DNA from: a bacterium
Lineage (GTDB): Bacteria; Ratteibacteria; UBA8468; B48-G9; JAFGKM01
Assembly: GCA_023230585.1 (NCBI GenBank)
Contig: JALNXB010000033.1
Coordinates: 1-23,406, forward strand
DNA: 23,406 bases
Direction: 5' to 3'
Below the pieces are notes generated by a model. The model was not told the DNA's origin and made no database searches. It saw only the letters and a list, made by a program, of their open reading frames with translations. Below are positions 7,261-14,544 of the stretch, piece by piece. Made by a program: the position numbers and the translations under genes. The stretch's first letter is position 1, and every line of letters begins with the position of its first letter.

Positions 7261-8019
7261 TCAATTTTCCAATCTATCAAAAGAGAGTATTTTTATATCG
7301 TTTATACTTTTAATCTCTTTATCAAGCCTGCTTATAGCAATCTTTCTTTCTTTTTTGTAGGCAGATGAAGTAAAAAGAGTTAAGCATCTATTATCAAACA
7401 TTTTTTCTGGAGCAAGTGGGTCGTGTCCTCTAATTAACACGTTAAGTTTAAGATTACTCATAATTGTTTCAAAATAGTCTTTTCCAAACTTTGGTCTGCC
7501 AAGGAAATTCCCAAGTTCTCCGCCTTTTTTTTCTCTAAAATCTCCCCATACGATTCTTGTCCAGTTATCATCCCCGTTTTTAATATCTTGTATCTCTTTT
7601 AAATTAGATATTTTAGGTAAAGCTCCATGAAGAGCTATAAAACCGTTACCTACTGCAACAAGAGGAAGTGTTAAAAGTTTTTTGTTATACTCTTCCTTTT
7701 TTTCATCAGTAATAGAGTTCCAAAAATCTGAAGGAGAACATTTTCTTATTGAATGCATTTCGTGGTTGCCCGCAAGAAGAAAAATGTTTTTATGTTCCTC
7801 GTAAACTTTAAGCAGAAAATCAAGATTTTTTTGAGAATCTTTCCCTCTGTCTATATAGTCCCCGAGCATTAGAATATAATAATCTTTTCTATTCAAGTAA
7901 TTTTTGATTATTGTTTTGGTTGTTATATAGTCACCGTGGGTATCTCCAACAAAAACAATATATCCTTCTTCTGGAAGCCTGACATATTTAGACATAATTA
8001 AGAATAAATTTGTTATCAC
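7261..8019 (-). CDS. PPP-family metallophosphatase (Ser/Thr phosphatase-like)
   Basis: A calcineurin-like phosphoesterase of the PPP type, 252 residues. The dinuclear-metal motifs are complete: GDTHG (25-29), GDYIDRG (53-59), GNHE (84-87), LHGALP with His131, and RGHD with His199. The DRG signature separates PPP protein phosphatases from generic metallophosphoesterases, so it may remove phosphate from Ser/Thr residues. Alternatives such as Ap4A hydrolase (ApaH-like) or a polynucleotide-end phosphatase cannot be excluded. Two starts are possible: the GTG at 8019, which overlaps the secG stop as GTGA (used here), or the ATG at 7995, eight codons in and just before the conserved region; neither has a clear Shine-Dalgarno. 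It lies directly upstream of the Ser/Thr kinase, whose substrates it may reset. Confidence 0.88.
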   Translation of the reverse strand: MITNLFLIMSKYVRLPEEGYIVFVGDTHGDYITTKTIIKNYLNRKDYYILMLGDYIDRGKDSQKNLDFLLKVYEEHKNIFLLAGNHEMHSIRKCSPSDFWNSITDEKKEEYNKKLLTLPLVAVGNGFIALHGALPKISNLKEIQDIKNGDDNWTRIVWGDFREKKGGELGNFLGRPKFGKDYFETIMSNLKLNVLIRGHDPLAPEKMFDNRCLTLFTSSAYKKERKIAISRLDKEIKSINDIKILSFDRLEN

Positions 8020-8342
8020 TCATTCACAGCGTCAGGAGCAGGTGGCGGAGTAGGAGTCGGAGTTGGAGCAACCTGTTCCTTGAGGGCTTCTTGTTTAATT
8101 ATACTTTTGGTAGTAAGTTTCCCCGGAACAGTAGCAAGAACTATTGAGTTGATTATAAAAAGAATGGCAAAAATTGTTGTTATTCTATTTAAAATTGCTG
8201 ATGTTTCCGCTCCAAAAACTGTTTCCATTCCACCACCGCCAAAAATATTTGATAGTGAAGACCCTTTACCTGATTGAAGCAATACTGCTGTAATAAGTAA
8301 CACTGAAATAACAACGTGAAAAATAAGAAAAAAAAGATACAT
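8016..8342 (-). CDS. secG: Preprotein translocase subunit SecG
   Basis: A 108-residue inner-membrane SecG, auxiliary subunit of the SecYEG channel. It has two transmembrane helices (about residues 2-22 and 50-72) flanking the conserved cytoplasmic segment LLQSGKGSSLSNIFGGGGMETVFG. The C-terminal tail is an unusual Pro/Thr-rich run (PTPTPTPPPAP, about 91-101). The start is the ATG at 8342, preceded by a perfect GGAGG five nt upstream; an in-frame TTG at 8354 lies inside that ribosome-binding site and is unlikely. It follows tpiA by 24 nt, the tpiA-secG order seen in many bacteria, and overlaps the next gene's GTG by 4 nt. Confidence 0.95.
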   Translation of the reverse strand: MYLFFLIFHVVISVLLITAVLLQSGKGSSLSNIFGGGGMETVFGAETSAILNRITTIFAILFIINSIVLATVPGKLTTKSIIKQEALKEQVAPTPTPTPPPAPDAVNE

Positions 8343-8347
8343 TTGAA

Positions 8348-8352
8348 CCTCC
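8348..8352 (-). promoter_or_regulatory. Shine-Dalgarno of secG, decides the start
   Basis: GGAGG on the minus strand, five nt (TTCAA) before the ATG at 8342. It rules out the in-frame TTG at 8354 as the start. Confidence 0.85.
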
Positions 8353-8366
8353 AATTAGGATTTAAA

Positions 8367-9116
8367 CTATTTATAATCTATAATTCTTGCAAAAAAATCT
8401 ACATCCAAACTTGCGCCTCCCACAAGAACCCCGTCGATATTGTTCTGACGCATAAGTGAATCTACATTGTCTGGTTTAACGCTACCACCATAGAGTAGCC
8501 GTATATTTTGTGCTGTTTCTTTGCCGAACATTTCTTCAAGAAGTTTTCTTATATAAAGGTGAACCTCTTCTGCTTGTTCAGGTGTTGCAGAGAGTCCTGT
8601 TCCTATTGCCCAAACAGGTTCGTAAGCAACCACAAATTCTGAACTACCACTAACTTCATTAAGTGAGTTGGTAAGTTGCCCTTTTATAATATCATAGGTT
8701 TTGTTGGTATTTCTTTCTTCAAGGGTCTCCCCAATACATAATATTGGACAGATATCAAACTGGAGAGCCATCTTAATTTTCTTGTTCACTATCCCATCTT
8801 CTTCGCCAAAGAGTTGTCTTCTTTCTGAATGTCCACAGATTGCGTATTCAACTCCAATATCTTTAAGCATTATGGCAGAAACTTCTCCTGTAAAGGCTCC
8901 TTCTTTTTGGCAACAAACATTCTGTGCACCTAACTTGATTGAAGAAGTTTTCTGTAATACTTGAGATGCAGGATAAAGTGAAGTAAAAGAAGGGCAGACA
9001 AGTATTTCTCTATCGTCATATAGTAGTTTTTTTGTCATTAAATTATTTAAAAATTCTACTGCTTCTGTTGGAGTTTTGTACATCTTCCAATTTCCTGCTA
9101 TTAGTGTTTTTTTCAT
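8367..9116 (-). CDS. tpiA: Triose-phosphate isomerase
   Basis: A 249-residue TIM-barrel enzyme interconverting dihydroxyacetone phosphate and glyceraldehyde-3-phosphate in cytosolic glycolysis and gluconeogenesis. All active-site elements are visible: Lys11 in AGNWKMYKT, His96 in CGHSERR, Glu166 in AYEPVWAIGTG, and the phosphate-binding YGGSV and GVLVGGASL loops. Length is standard. An AGAGGA ribosome-binding site precedes the ATG. It starts 8 nt after the pgk stop and is followed by secG, so it sits in a classical gap-pgk-tpiA-secG cluster. Confidence 0.98.
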   Translation of the reverse strand: MKKTLIAGNWKMYKTPTEAVEFLNNLMTKKLLYDDREILVCPSFTSLYPASQVLQKTSSIKLGAQNVCCQKEGAFTGEVSAIMLKDIGVEYAICGHSERRQLFGEEDGIVNKKIKMALQFDICPILCIGETLEERNTNKTYDIIKGQLTNSLNEVSGSSEFVVAYEPVWAIGTGLSATPEQAEEVHLYIRKLLEEMFGKETAQNIRLLYGGSVKPDNVDSLMRQNNIDGVLVGGASLDVDFFARIIDYK

Positions 9117-9124
9117 TTTTTCCT

Positions 9125-10306
9125 CTATTTTTTTAATACTTCAATTCCAGGAAGTATCCCCTTCTCCAGAAATTCTAAAGAAGCTCCTCCACCTGTACAT
9201 ATATGAGACACTTTATCAGAAACACCTGCTTTGTTTATTGCTGCAACAGAATCGCCTCCACCAATAACAGAAAACGCATCTGATGAGGCTACCGCTTGGG
9301 CTATCTTCATAGTACCATTAGCAAACGGTTCAATTTCAAAAATTCCCATAGGACCATTCCAAAAAATTGATTTAGAACTATTTATAAAACCTGTGTACTC
9401 TTGAATGGCTTTTGGACCAATATCCACACCAATTTTGTCTAAAGGTATTTTACCTCTGTTTGTGGGAGAAAAGTTAGAATCAACTGATATCTTATCTGTA
9501 GCAATATGGTCGAGCGGAGTATGTAGTTTTAGATGTCTTCTTTTAACTTCTTTAATAACTTCTTTTGCTTCAGGGATTGCGTCAAATTCAACTTTAGAAC
9601 TACCTACCTCCAAATTTTTTGCTTTAATGAAGGTATACGCCATTATACCTCCAGTAATTATAGTATCAACCTTATCAAGAAGGTTTTTAATCATACCTAT
9701 CTTGTCAAGCACTTTTGCACCACCAAGTATAAGAAGAAAAGGTTTTGGTGGGTTATCAATAAGCACAGATAAAGCCTTGGTTTCTTTCTGTATAAGGTAA
9801 CCACAAGCAACAGAAGAGAAATGCTCTGTTATCTGATATATTGAAGCGTGTTTTCTATGGCAGGTTCCAAATGCGTCGTTCACATAACAATCTGTAAGAG
9901 ATGCAAGTTTTTTTGCAAAATTCTCATCACCATCTTCTTCCTCTTTATAAAATCTTAAATTTTCAAGAAGCAGAATTTCACCTTCTTTTAGTTTGGAAGA
10001 TATCTTTTTGGTCTCGCCTCCAAGAATATCTACAACAAAGTTTACTTTTTTGTTAAGTAGAGCAGATAACCTCTCTTGTACAGGTTTCAAACTCATTTCA
10101 GGGACAACTTTCCCTTTAGGTCTACCAAGGTGAGAACCAACAATAATTGAAGCACCTTCTTTAAGAAGATAATTAATTGTTGGTAAAGCCGCCTTTATTC
10201 TTGTATCATCGGTTATATTTCCATTATCGAGCGGTACATTAAAATCTACCCTTAAAAAAACACGTTTGCCTTTATAACTCTTGTCTTCAATAGTATGAAG
10301 TTCCAT
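9125..10306 (-). CDS. pgk: Phosphoglycerate kinase
   Basis: A 393-residue monomeric kinase catalysing 1,3-bisphosphoglycerate + ADP to 3-phosphoglycerate + ATP. Seen are the N-terminal signature RVDFNVPL (19-26), GSHLGRPKG (57-65), LLENLRFYKEEE, the hinge region ILGGAKVLDKIG, WNGPMGIFE and the nucleotide-binding IGGGDSVAAI near residue 350. Length is normal. GGAGA lies 4 nt before the ATG. It follows gap by 105 nt containing two overlapping hairpins (10344-10385), so its expression relative to gap may be tuned by RNA structure, which is inference. Confidence 0.98.
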   Translation of the reverse strand: MELHTIEDKSYKGKRVFLRVDFNVPLDNGNITDDTRIKAALPTINYLLKEGASIIVGSHLGRPKGKVVPEMSLKPVQERLSALLNKKVNFVVDILGGETKKISSKLKEGEILLLENLRFYKEEEDGDENFAKKLASLTDCYVNDAFGTCHRKHASIYQITEHFSSVACGYLIQKETKALSVLIDNPPKPFLLILGGAKVLDKIGMIKNLLDKVDTIITGGIMAYTFIKAKNLEVGSSKVEFDAIPEAKEVIKEVKRRHLKLHTPLDHIATDKISVDSNFSPTNRGKIPLDKIGVDIGPKAIQEYTGFINSSKSIFWNGPMGIFEIEPFANGTMKIAQAVASSDAFSVIGGGDSVAAINKAGVSDKVSHICTGGGASLEFLEKGILPGIEVLKK

Positions 10307-10343
10307 AACTTCTCCGTTTTATTATTAATTAACAAATAAAAGA

Positions 10344-10359
10344 CCAAAATCAGTTTTGG
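10344..10359 (-). terminator. Short hairpin in the gap-pgk spacer followed by a U-rich run
   Basis: On the minus strand CCAAAA, loop CTGA, TTTTGG, then TCTTTTATTT. The 6-bp stem plus U-rich tail resembles a weak intrinsic terminator between gap and pgk. Its left arm is also the right arm of the stronger hairpin at 10354-10385, so the two cannot form together. Confidence 0.35.
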
Positions 10360-10385
10360 CAGGTCCTGTTTAAGACCTGCCAAAA
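10354..10385 (-). promoter_or_regulatory. Perfect 12-bp hairpin in the gap-pgk spacer
   Basis: TTTTGGCAGGTC (10354-10365) pairs perfectly with GACCTGCCAAAA (10374-10385) around an 8-nt loop. It lies 26 nt after the gap stop and 47 nt before the pgk start. It could be a 3'-end stabiliser or processing signal for gap mRNA, or the antiterminator partner of the overlapping hairpin at 10344-10359. No clean U-run directly follows it on either strand. Confidence 0.6.
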
Positions 10386-10411
10386 ATTCTTCTCTGATTT
10401 TTAAAATATAC

Positions 10412-11416
10412 TTATTGTTTACCAGCCATATATTTTAGCAAGTCAACAACTCTGCAACTATATGCCCACTCATTGTCGTACCAAGCCAAAACCTTTATTA
10501 AATTTCTTTCTACAATGTATGTGGATAGTGAATCAATTACTGCAGAATGAGGGTCTTTTACATAATCTTTTGATACAAGAGGTTCATCGGAATATCCTAA
10601 GATATCTTTCAATGTGGTCTCACTTGCTTTTTTGAAAGCAGAGTTTACACTTTCAACACTTGCTGAGTTTTTGAGTTCTGCAACAAGGTCAACAACAGAA
10701 ACTGTTGGTGTGGGTACTCTCATTGAATAACCATCAAGTTTACCTTTAAGAGATGGTATAACCTTCCCAATCGCTATTGCCGCACCGGTGCTCGTAGGAA
10801 TCATTGATACAGCGCCAGCTCTCGCTCTTCTGGGATCTTTATGTGGAAGGTCAAGAATTCTCTGGTCGTTTGTATATGAATGTATTGTTGTCATAAGTCC
10901 TTTCGCAACACCAAAAACTTCGTCAAGAACCTTAACTACAGGTGCAAGACAGTTTGTTGTACAAGAAGCGTTTGAAAGAACAGTATGTTTCGAAGGGTCA
11001 TAATCTTGTTCGTTTACACCTAAAACTATTGTAATATCTTCACCTTTAGCCGGTGCAGAAATCAAGACCTTCTTAACTCCATTTGCTAAATGTCCTTTAG
11101 CTTTTTCTGCTTCTGTAAAAAAGCCAGTTGATTCTACAACAACATCAACACCTTTTTCATCCCAGCGAATATCAGAGGGATTTTTTTCAGAAAAGACTTT
11201 GTATTCTTTTCCATTAATTACAAGTGCATCTTCTTTTGCTACAATTTCCCCTGTAAATGTTCCATAGTTTGAATCATATTTGAACAGGTGAGCAAGAGTT
11301 TTTGTATCAGCAATATCATTAATTGCTACAAACTCTACCTCGGGAAAATTTTTTTCAAGAGAGGCTCTCAAAACAAGCTTTCCAATTCTTCCAAAACCAT
11401 TAATTCCTACCTTCAT
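10412..11416 (-). CDS. gap: Glyceraldehyde-3-phosphate dehydrogenase, type I
   Basis: A 334-residue phosphorylating GAPDH, converting glyceraldehyde-3-phosphate, NAD+ and phosphate to 1,3-bisphosphoglycerate. Visible are the Rossmann motif GINGFGRIG (4-12), Asp34 after the second beta strand (AIND), which favours NAD over NADP, the catalytic Cys152 in SNASCTTNC, His179 in TTIHSYTNDQ, and WYDNEWAYSCRVVDL at the C-terminus. Length is standard. A strong GAGGAGG lies 8 nt before the ATG. It is the first gene of the eleven-gene minus-strand run, preceded by a long leader with a promoter at 11682-11710. Confidence 0.98.
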   Translation of the reverse strand: MKVGINGFGRIGKLVLRASLEKNFPEVEFVAINDIADTKTLAHLFKYDSNYGTFTGEIVAKEDALVINGKEYKVFSEKNPSDIRWDEKGVDVVVESTGFFTEAEKAKGHLANGVKKVLISAPAKGEDITIVLGVNEQDYDPSKHTVLSNASCTTNCLAPVVKVLDEVFGVAKGLMTTIHSYTNDQRILDLPHKDPRRARAGAVSMIPTSTGAAIAIGKVIPSLKGKLDGYSMRVPTPTVSVVDLVAELKNSASVESVNSAFKKASETTLKDILGYSDEPLVSKDYVKDPHSAVIDSLSTYIVERNLIKVLAWYDNEWAYSCRVVDLLKYMAGKQ

Positions 11417-11728
11417 AATATAATCCTCCTCATAAAATAAGTTTCTAACACAAGTACCATTTAATTTATAACTTTTAACCTAATCTAATAATCAACCACC
11501 ATTCTTCCGCCTATAATAAAAAGAAAATAATGGATTGTTTTTTTTATCTTTAGTGTACCTGTCTACTTTGCCCAGTAAACAGTTGTAACTCGCTCTTTCT
11601 CTTTAAAGGTCTTTAATAAGAACTTAAATTTTCAACTAAACAAAGTAAGGCCATCATTAAGAAAGATATAAGATAAAACTCATTATACAATATTCTATTT
11701 AATTTTGCAATATTTTCTTTAGAATGTT
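11417..11728. other. 312-nt intergenic leader between comF and gap
   Basis: No gene is seen. The region carries a good minus-strand promoter (11682-11710) and, downstream of it, an imperfect 9-bp hairpin (CTGTCTACT at 11559-11567 with AGTAAACAG at 11574-11582, one mismatch). A second, weaker promoter-like pair (TTGATT, 19-nt spacer, TATAAA) lies nearer gap. Use of the upstream promoter would give gap a leader of about 260 nt. Confidence 0.5.
11682..11710 (-). promoter_or_regulatory. Predicted sigma-70-type promoter for the gap operon
   Basis: On the minus strand: -35 TTGCAA (11710-11705), 17-nt spacer, -10 TATAAT (11687-11682). The -10 is a perfect consensus and the spacing is optimal. The predicted start is near 11675, just beyond the comF stop and about 260 nt upstream of the gap ATG. 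Confidence 0.55.
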
Positions 11729-12355
11729 TTAAACTCTTGCCAATGTTAGGATAATTACCTCTGATGCTCCAACAGAAATAAGAGTTTTTTTTGCTTCATT
11801 AACTGTAGCCCCACTGGTGTAAACATCGTCAAGAAGTAGCAGTTGTTTTCCTTTTATAAGTGGTGGTTTTCTAACTATAAAGGCATTCTTTATATTTAGT
11901 TTCCTCTCACTAAAAGTAAGGTTGGTTTGAGATAACGTGTTCTTATTTTTTACCAGTACACCTAAAAGAGTTTTTTTCTTTAATTTTACACCAAGATAAA
12001 CAGAGATAAGAGCCGATTGGTTAAACCCTCTTTTGAACTCTTTCCTCCAATGTAAAGGGACAGGGATTATAAAATCAAATTCTTTGATACTGCCTTTTTG
12101 GATGTGTGTAAATATAATGTTAGCCAGTTGTTTAGCTAAAAACTTTTTTCTTCTATATTTTAAGTCTTGAATAATCTCCTTGATAGGTCCTTCGTATTTA
12201 AAGATATGATATTTATCAACTTTTGGAAGGTTTTCAATAACTGTTATATACTTAAAACAGGGTGAACAAAACCCATATTGGTTTAATATCTTTTTTTCTT
12301 TGCAGTAGATACATTTTGTATCAAAATGTTTAAAATTTTTTTTTCTTATAGACAT
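11729..12355 (-). CDS. comF: ComF-family phosphoribosyltransferase-like protein
   Basis: A 208-residue ComF/GntX-type protein. It has an N-terminal zinc ribbon (C15, C18, C30, C33), then FIIPVPLHWRKEFKRGFNQS, the QTNLTFSERKLNIKNAF block typical of the family, and a type-I PRTase PRPP-binding loop LLLDDVYTSGATVNEA (182-197). Family members are linked to DNA uptake in some bacteria, but the reaction is undefined. No other competence genes are nearby. No Shine-Dalgarno precedes the ATG; it is transcribed divergently from lptF across only 29 nt, with a possible promoter at 12368-12394. Confidence 0.9.
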   Translation of the reverse strand: MSIRKKNFKHFDTKCIYCKEKKILNQYGFCSPCFKYITVIENLPKVDKYHIFKYEGPIKEIIQDLKYRRKKFLAKQLANIIFTHIQKGSIKEFDFIIPVPLHWRKEFKRGFNQSALISVYLGVKLKKKTLLGVLVKNKNTLSQTNLTFSERKLNIKNAFIVRKPPLIKGKQLLLLDDVYTSGATVNEAKKTLISVGASEVIILTLARV

Positions 12356-12377
12356 AAGGTTGTTAATATTCTACAAT
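12349..12377 (+). promoter_or_regulatory. Predicted promoter of lptF-lptG
   Basis: -35 TAGACA (12349-12354), 17-nt spacer, -10 TACAAT (12372-12377), each one base from consensus. The start would fall near 12384, immediately before the lptF ATG at 12385, predicting an almost leaderless mRNA. The -35 overlaps the comF start codon on the other strand. Confidence 0.5.
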
Positions 12378-12394
12378 ATTTCTTATGGAATCAA
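12368..12394 (-). promoter_or_regulatory. Possible promoter of comF
   Basis: Minus-strand -10 TAGAAT (12373-12368) with TTGATT (12394-12389) at a short 15-nt spacing, or TTTGAT at 16 nt. The start would lie about 6 nt before the comF ATG. The -10 overlaps that of the lptF promoter, and the palindromic AATATT-CTAC-AATATT at 12365-12380 spans both. Confidence 0.3.
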
Positions 12395-13440
12395 AAATTA
12401 AAAAAAACTATATATCAAAAGAGTTTATTATAAATTTAGGGTTTTCTTTTGCAATTTTTGCTTTTCTATTTTCGATGAGAGCCCTGCTAAAGATATTCCA
12501 GATATTATCAAAAGGAACTTTTTCTGCAGTGCCAATATTTGTTCTTTTTATTTTAACTTTTTTTACTACTTTTAATCATATCATACCTCTTGCGTTTTTA
12601 TACTCTTCTATGGCTCTGTTTGCCAGGTTATCTATGGATAGGGAACTTTTGGTTTTTTCTTCTTCTGGCATTTCTTCTCTCAAGGTTTTAAGACCGATTA
12701 TTATTTTTGCTGTAGTAGGCACTCTTTTTTTACTTGTTTTTGACCTTTTTTTGTTGCCAGAAATTAGTTTTAAACAGAGAAACCTGCTCCAAAATTTAAA
12801 ACTTAAAAACCCGTTATCTCTTATTCAAGAAAAAAATGTTATAAACGGAATACCTGGTATAACAATATATTTTGGTAAGGTGTATAAAGATTTCAGGTTG
12901 GAAGATATATCAATTATTTATACCGAAAACCAGACAGTAAATTTTCTTAACGCTAACTCTGGTTCACTCTCTTATGATAGAAAACAGAATAAACTTCTTT
13001 TCAAACTTTCTAATGGGAATATTGTTAGTCGTCCTAATGAGGGCGCAATAACTAACCTTAGTTTTAAACAATATTCTTTTTTATATTCTTTACCAACAGA
13101 GTTTATTTCAGTTCAAAGTGAACCTAAAATATCTGAACGACATTTAACCTACCTGCTATCAGAGTACGGGGTTGATGAAAAGATAGAGGTTAATAAGAGA
13201 ATAATTTTTGGAATAATGCCGTTTCTTTTTATATTTATTGGTTCTGGTTTAGGGTATAGAGTAAGGCAAAAAAACAAGGTTTTACATATAGGTTTGGGAG
13301 GTATTGTTGGGATGCTATTTTTTCAACTTATTTTTGTGGGAGAATTGTTAGCAAAAAAAATCGGTACCCCTTACCTTATTTGGGCCTCTATGCTTCTTTC
13401 TGTTATACTGGTTGTATCACTTTGGAAAAAAGAATGTTAA
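12385..13440 (+). CDS. lptF: LptF/LptG-family LPS export permease (first copy, LptF-like)
   Basis: A 351-residue YjgP/YjgQ-type permease. LptF and LptG form the inner-membrane part of the LptB2FG ABC transporter that extracts lipopolysaccharide toward LptC/LptA. There are three N-terminal transmembrane segments (about 14-38, 48-80, 101-124), a periplasmic beta-rich domain (about 130-260) and three C-terminal segments (about 268-288, 298-320, 328-347). The loop RLSMDRELLVFSSSGIS (81-97) matches the family's SEL...SG coupling-helix region. No Shine-Dalgarno is seen and the predicted transcript starts at the ATG. lptG follows with a 7-nt overlap. lptB, lptC and lptA are not in the window. The F versus G assignment rests on gene order only. 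Confidence 0.88.
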   Translation: MESKIKKNYISKEFIINLGFSFAIFAFLFSMRALLKIFQILSKGTFSAVPIFVLFILTFFTTFNHIIPLAFLYSSMALFARLSMDRELLVFSSSGISSLKVLRPIIIFAVVGTLFLLVFDLFLLPEISFKQRNLLQNLKLKNPLSLIQEKNVINGIPGITIYFGKVYKDFRLEDISIIYTENQTVNFLNANSGSLSYDRKQNKLLFKLSNGNIVSRPNEGAITNLSFKQYSFLYSLPTEFISVQSEPKISERHLTYLLSEYGVDEKIEVNKRIIFGIMPFLFIFIGSGLGYRVRQKNKVLHIGLGGIVGMLFFQLIFVGELLAKKIGTPYLIWASMLLSVILVVSLWKKEC

Positions 13441-14474
13441 AAGTAAAATATACTATCCTATCCTTTTTTAAAACTTTTATTATTATTTCAGTATCAATAG
13501 TTTCGCTATTTATTTTTATTAGAATAATTGATGACCTACATAGTTTAGAGTTAGTAGATAAAGGTTTACGGTTGTGGAAATATTTGTTTGATGCACCTGA
13601 ACTTTTTATTGAAATGTCACCAATTGTAACATTTTTATCTGGGATGTTTTTTATCTCAGAGATGCTAAAATATGGAGAGTTAAAAGTTTTTGAAATTTCT
13701 GGGATTAACCATAGAAAAATCTTTTATATTTTATGTGTGTGTGGGCTGCTTGTATCAGGTTTTACTTTTTATGTGAGAAATTATACTGTCCCGGTTTGTA
13801 TGATAAAAAAAGGTAAATTTAAGGAAGTTAAAACAATAAATTTTTCTTCACCCGAATACCTAGTATATAGCGAAAAATTTATCTCACCAGATTTTTTTGA
13901 AATGGTTCAATTCTCGTATATAAAGAAAGGCGAATATACTAAACTAATTAAGGCAGAGAAAGCTAGGTATGAAGGTAAAAATTATTGGAGATTTGAAAAT
14001 GGGAACTTATGGTTGTTTGATTTGAACGGGCAACTGTTAAAAAAAGATGTTTTTCGGAGTTTTAGAACCCAGTTTCAGATAATGCCAGAAATTCTTGCTT
14101 CAGATTCAAAGAATATTGAAACATTGTCGTATGTTGAGTTTAAACATCTTTTAACAAATATGAAAAAATTTGGAATTATTCAAAAGGAGATGGAAAGTTA
14201 TTTTCATGAAAGAACGGCTTACCCTCTCCTTAATTTTTTTCTTCTTTTTTTGTTGCTTCCTTTTTTTTCAATTTCAAAAAAACTTGCACGGGTTTTTGTT
14301 TTAAGTATCTCTATGGTCCTTGCTTTTGTATCTTATGGTATTTATGCTTTTAGTTTTGGGCTGGCAACCTCAGGTAGAGTTCCTCCTGTTGTAGGAGTTT
14401 GGACTTTACATTTTTCGCTTATTGTTTTTCTTCTTATATTTTTGGTCAAAATTGAAAAAAAAGAGAAAATCTAA
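13434..14474 (+). CDS. lptG: LptF/LptG-family LPS export permease (second copy, LptG-like)
   Basis: A 346-residue partner of the preceding permease, same family and topology: transmembrane segments at about 8-30, 58-78 and 96-114, a periplasmic domain to about 260, and three C-terminal segments ending in a Lys/Glu-rich tail. The coupling region is LKYGELKVFEISGINHRKI (78-96). I chose the ATG at 13434, which overlaps the lptF stop (ATGTTAA) and has GGA upstream; a longer in-frame start at 13380 lies within lptF and adds 18 unlikely residues. Together the pair indicates an outer membrane with LPS or a similar glycolipid. Confidence 0.88.
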   Translation: MLKVKYTILSFFKTFIIISVSIVSLFIFIRIIDDLHSLELVDKGLRLWKYLFDAPELFIEMSPIVTFLSGMFFISEMLKYGELKVFEISGINHRKIFYILCVCGLLVSGFTFYVRNYTVPVCMIKKGKFKEVKTINFSSPEYLVYSEKFISPDFFEMVQFSYIKKGEYTKLIKAEKARYEGKNYWRFENGNLWLFDLNGQLLKKDVFRSFRTQFQIMPEILASDSKNIETLSYVEFKHLLTNMKKFGIIQKEMESYFHERTAYPLLNFFLLFLLLPFFSISKKLARVFVLSISMVLAFVSYGIYAFSFGLATSGRVPPVVGVWTLHFSLIVFLLIFLVKIEKKEKI

Positions 14475-14496
14475 TATAATCTACTATTTAACCTTT

Positions 14497-14544
14497 AAAA
14501 GTATGGAGTGTTATTTACTCACTCTGGGACTATGGCGTATACAC
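14497..14544 (+). repeat. Dispersed repeat module B, copy 1
   Basis: AAAAGTATG (14497-14505) is identical to 23272-23280. After a small length difference, 14516-14544 (beginning TACTCACTCTGG) matches 23288-23316 at 25 of 29 positions. It ends in a small hairpin, GGCGT-ATAC-ACGCC. Confidence 0.75.

Noticed and set aside
7260..7280. TTG start for the kinase at 7280
   Set aside because: It overlaps the phosphatase gene by 20 nt; the ATG at 7259 directly precedes the kinase domain.
9405..9800. 131-codon open frame on the plus strand inside pgk
   Set aside because: It is antisense to an unambiguous pgk gene and has no features of its own.
13380..13433. Longer lptG start at 13380
   Set aside because: It lies inside lptF and adds 18 residues unlike any LptG N-terminus; the ATG at 13434 has a GGA upstream and a typical overlap with the lptF stop.
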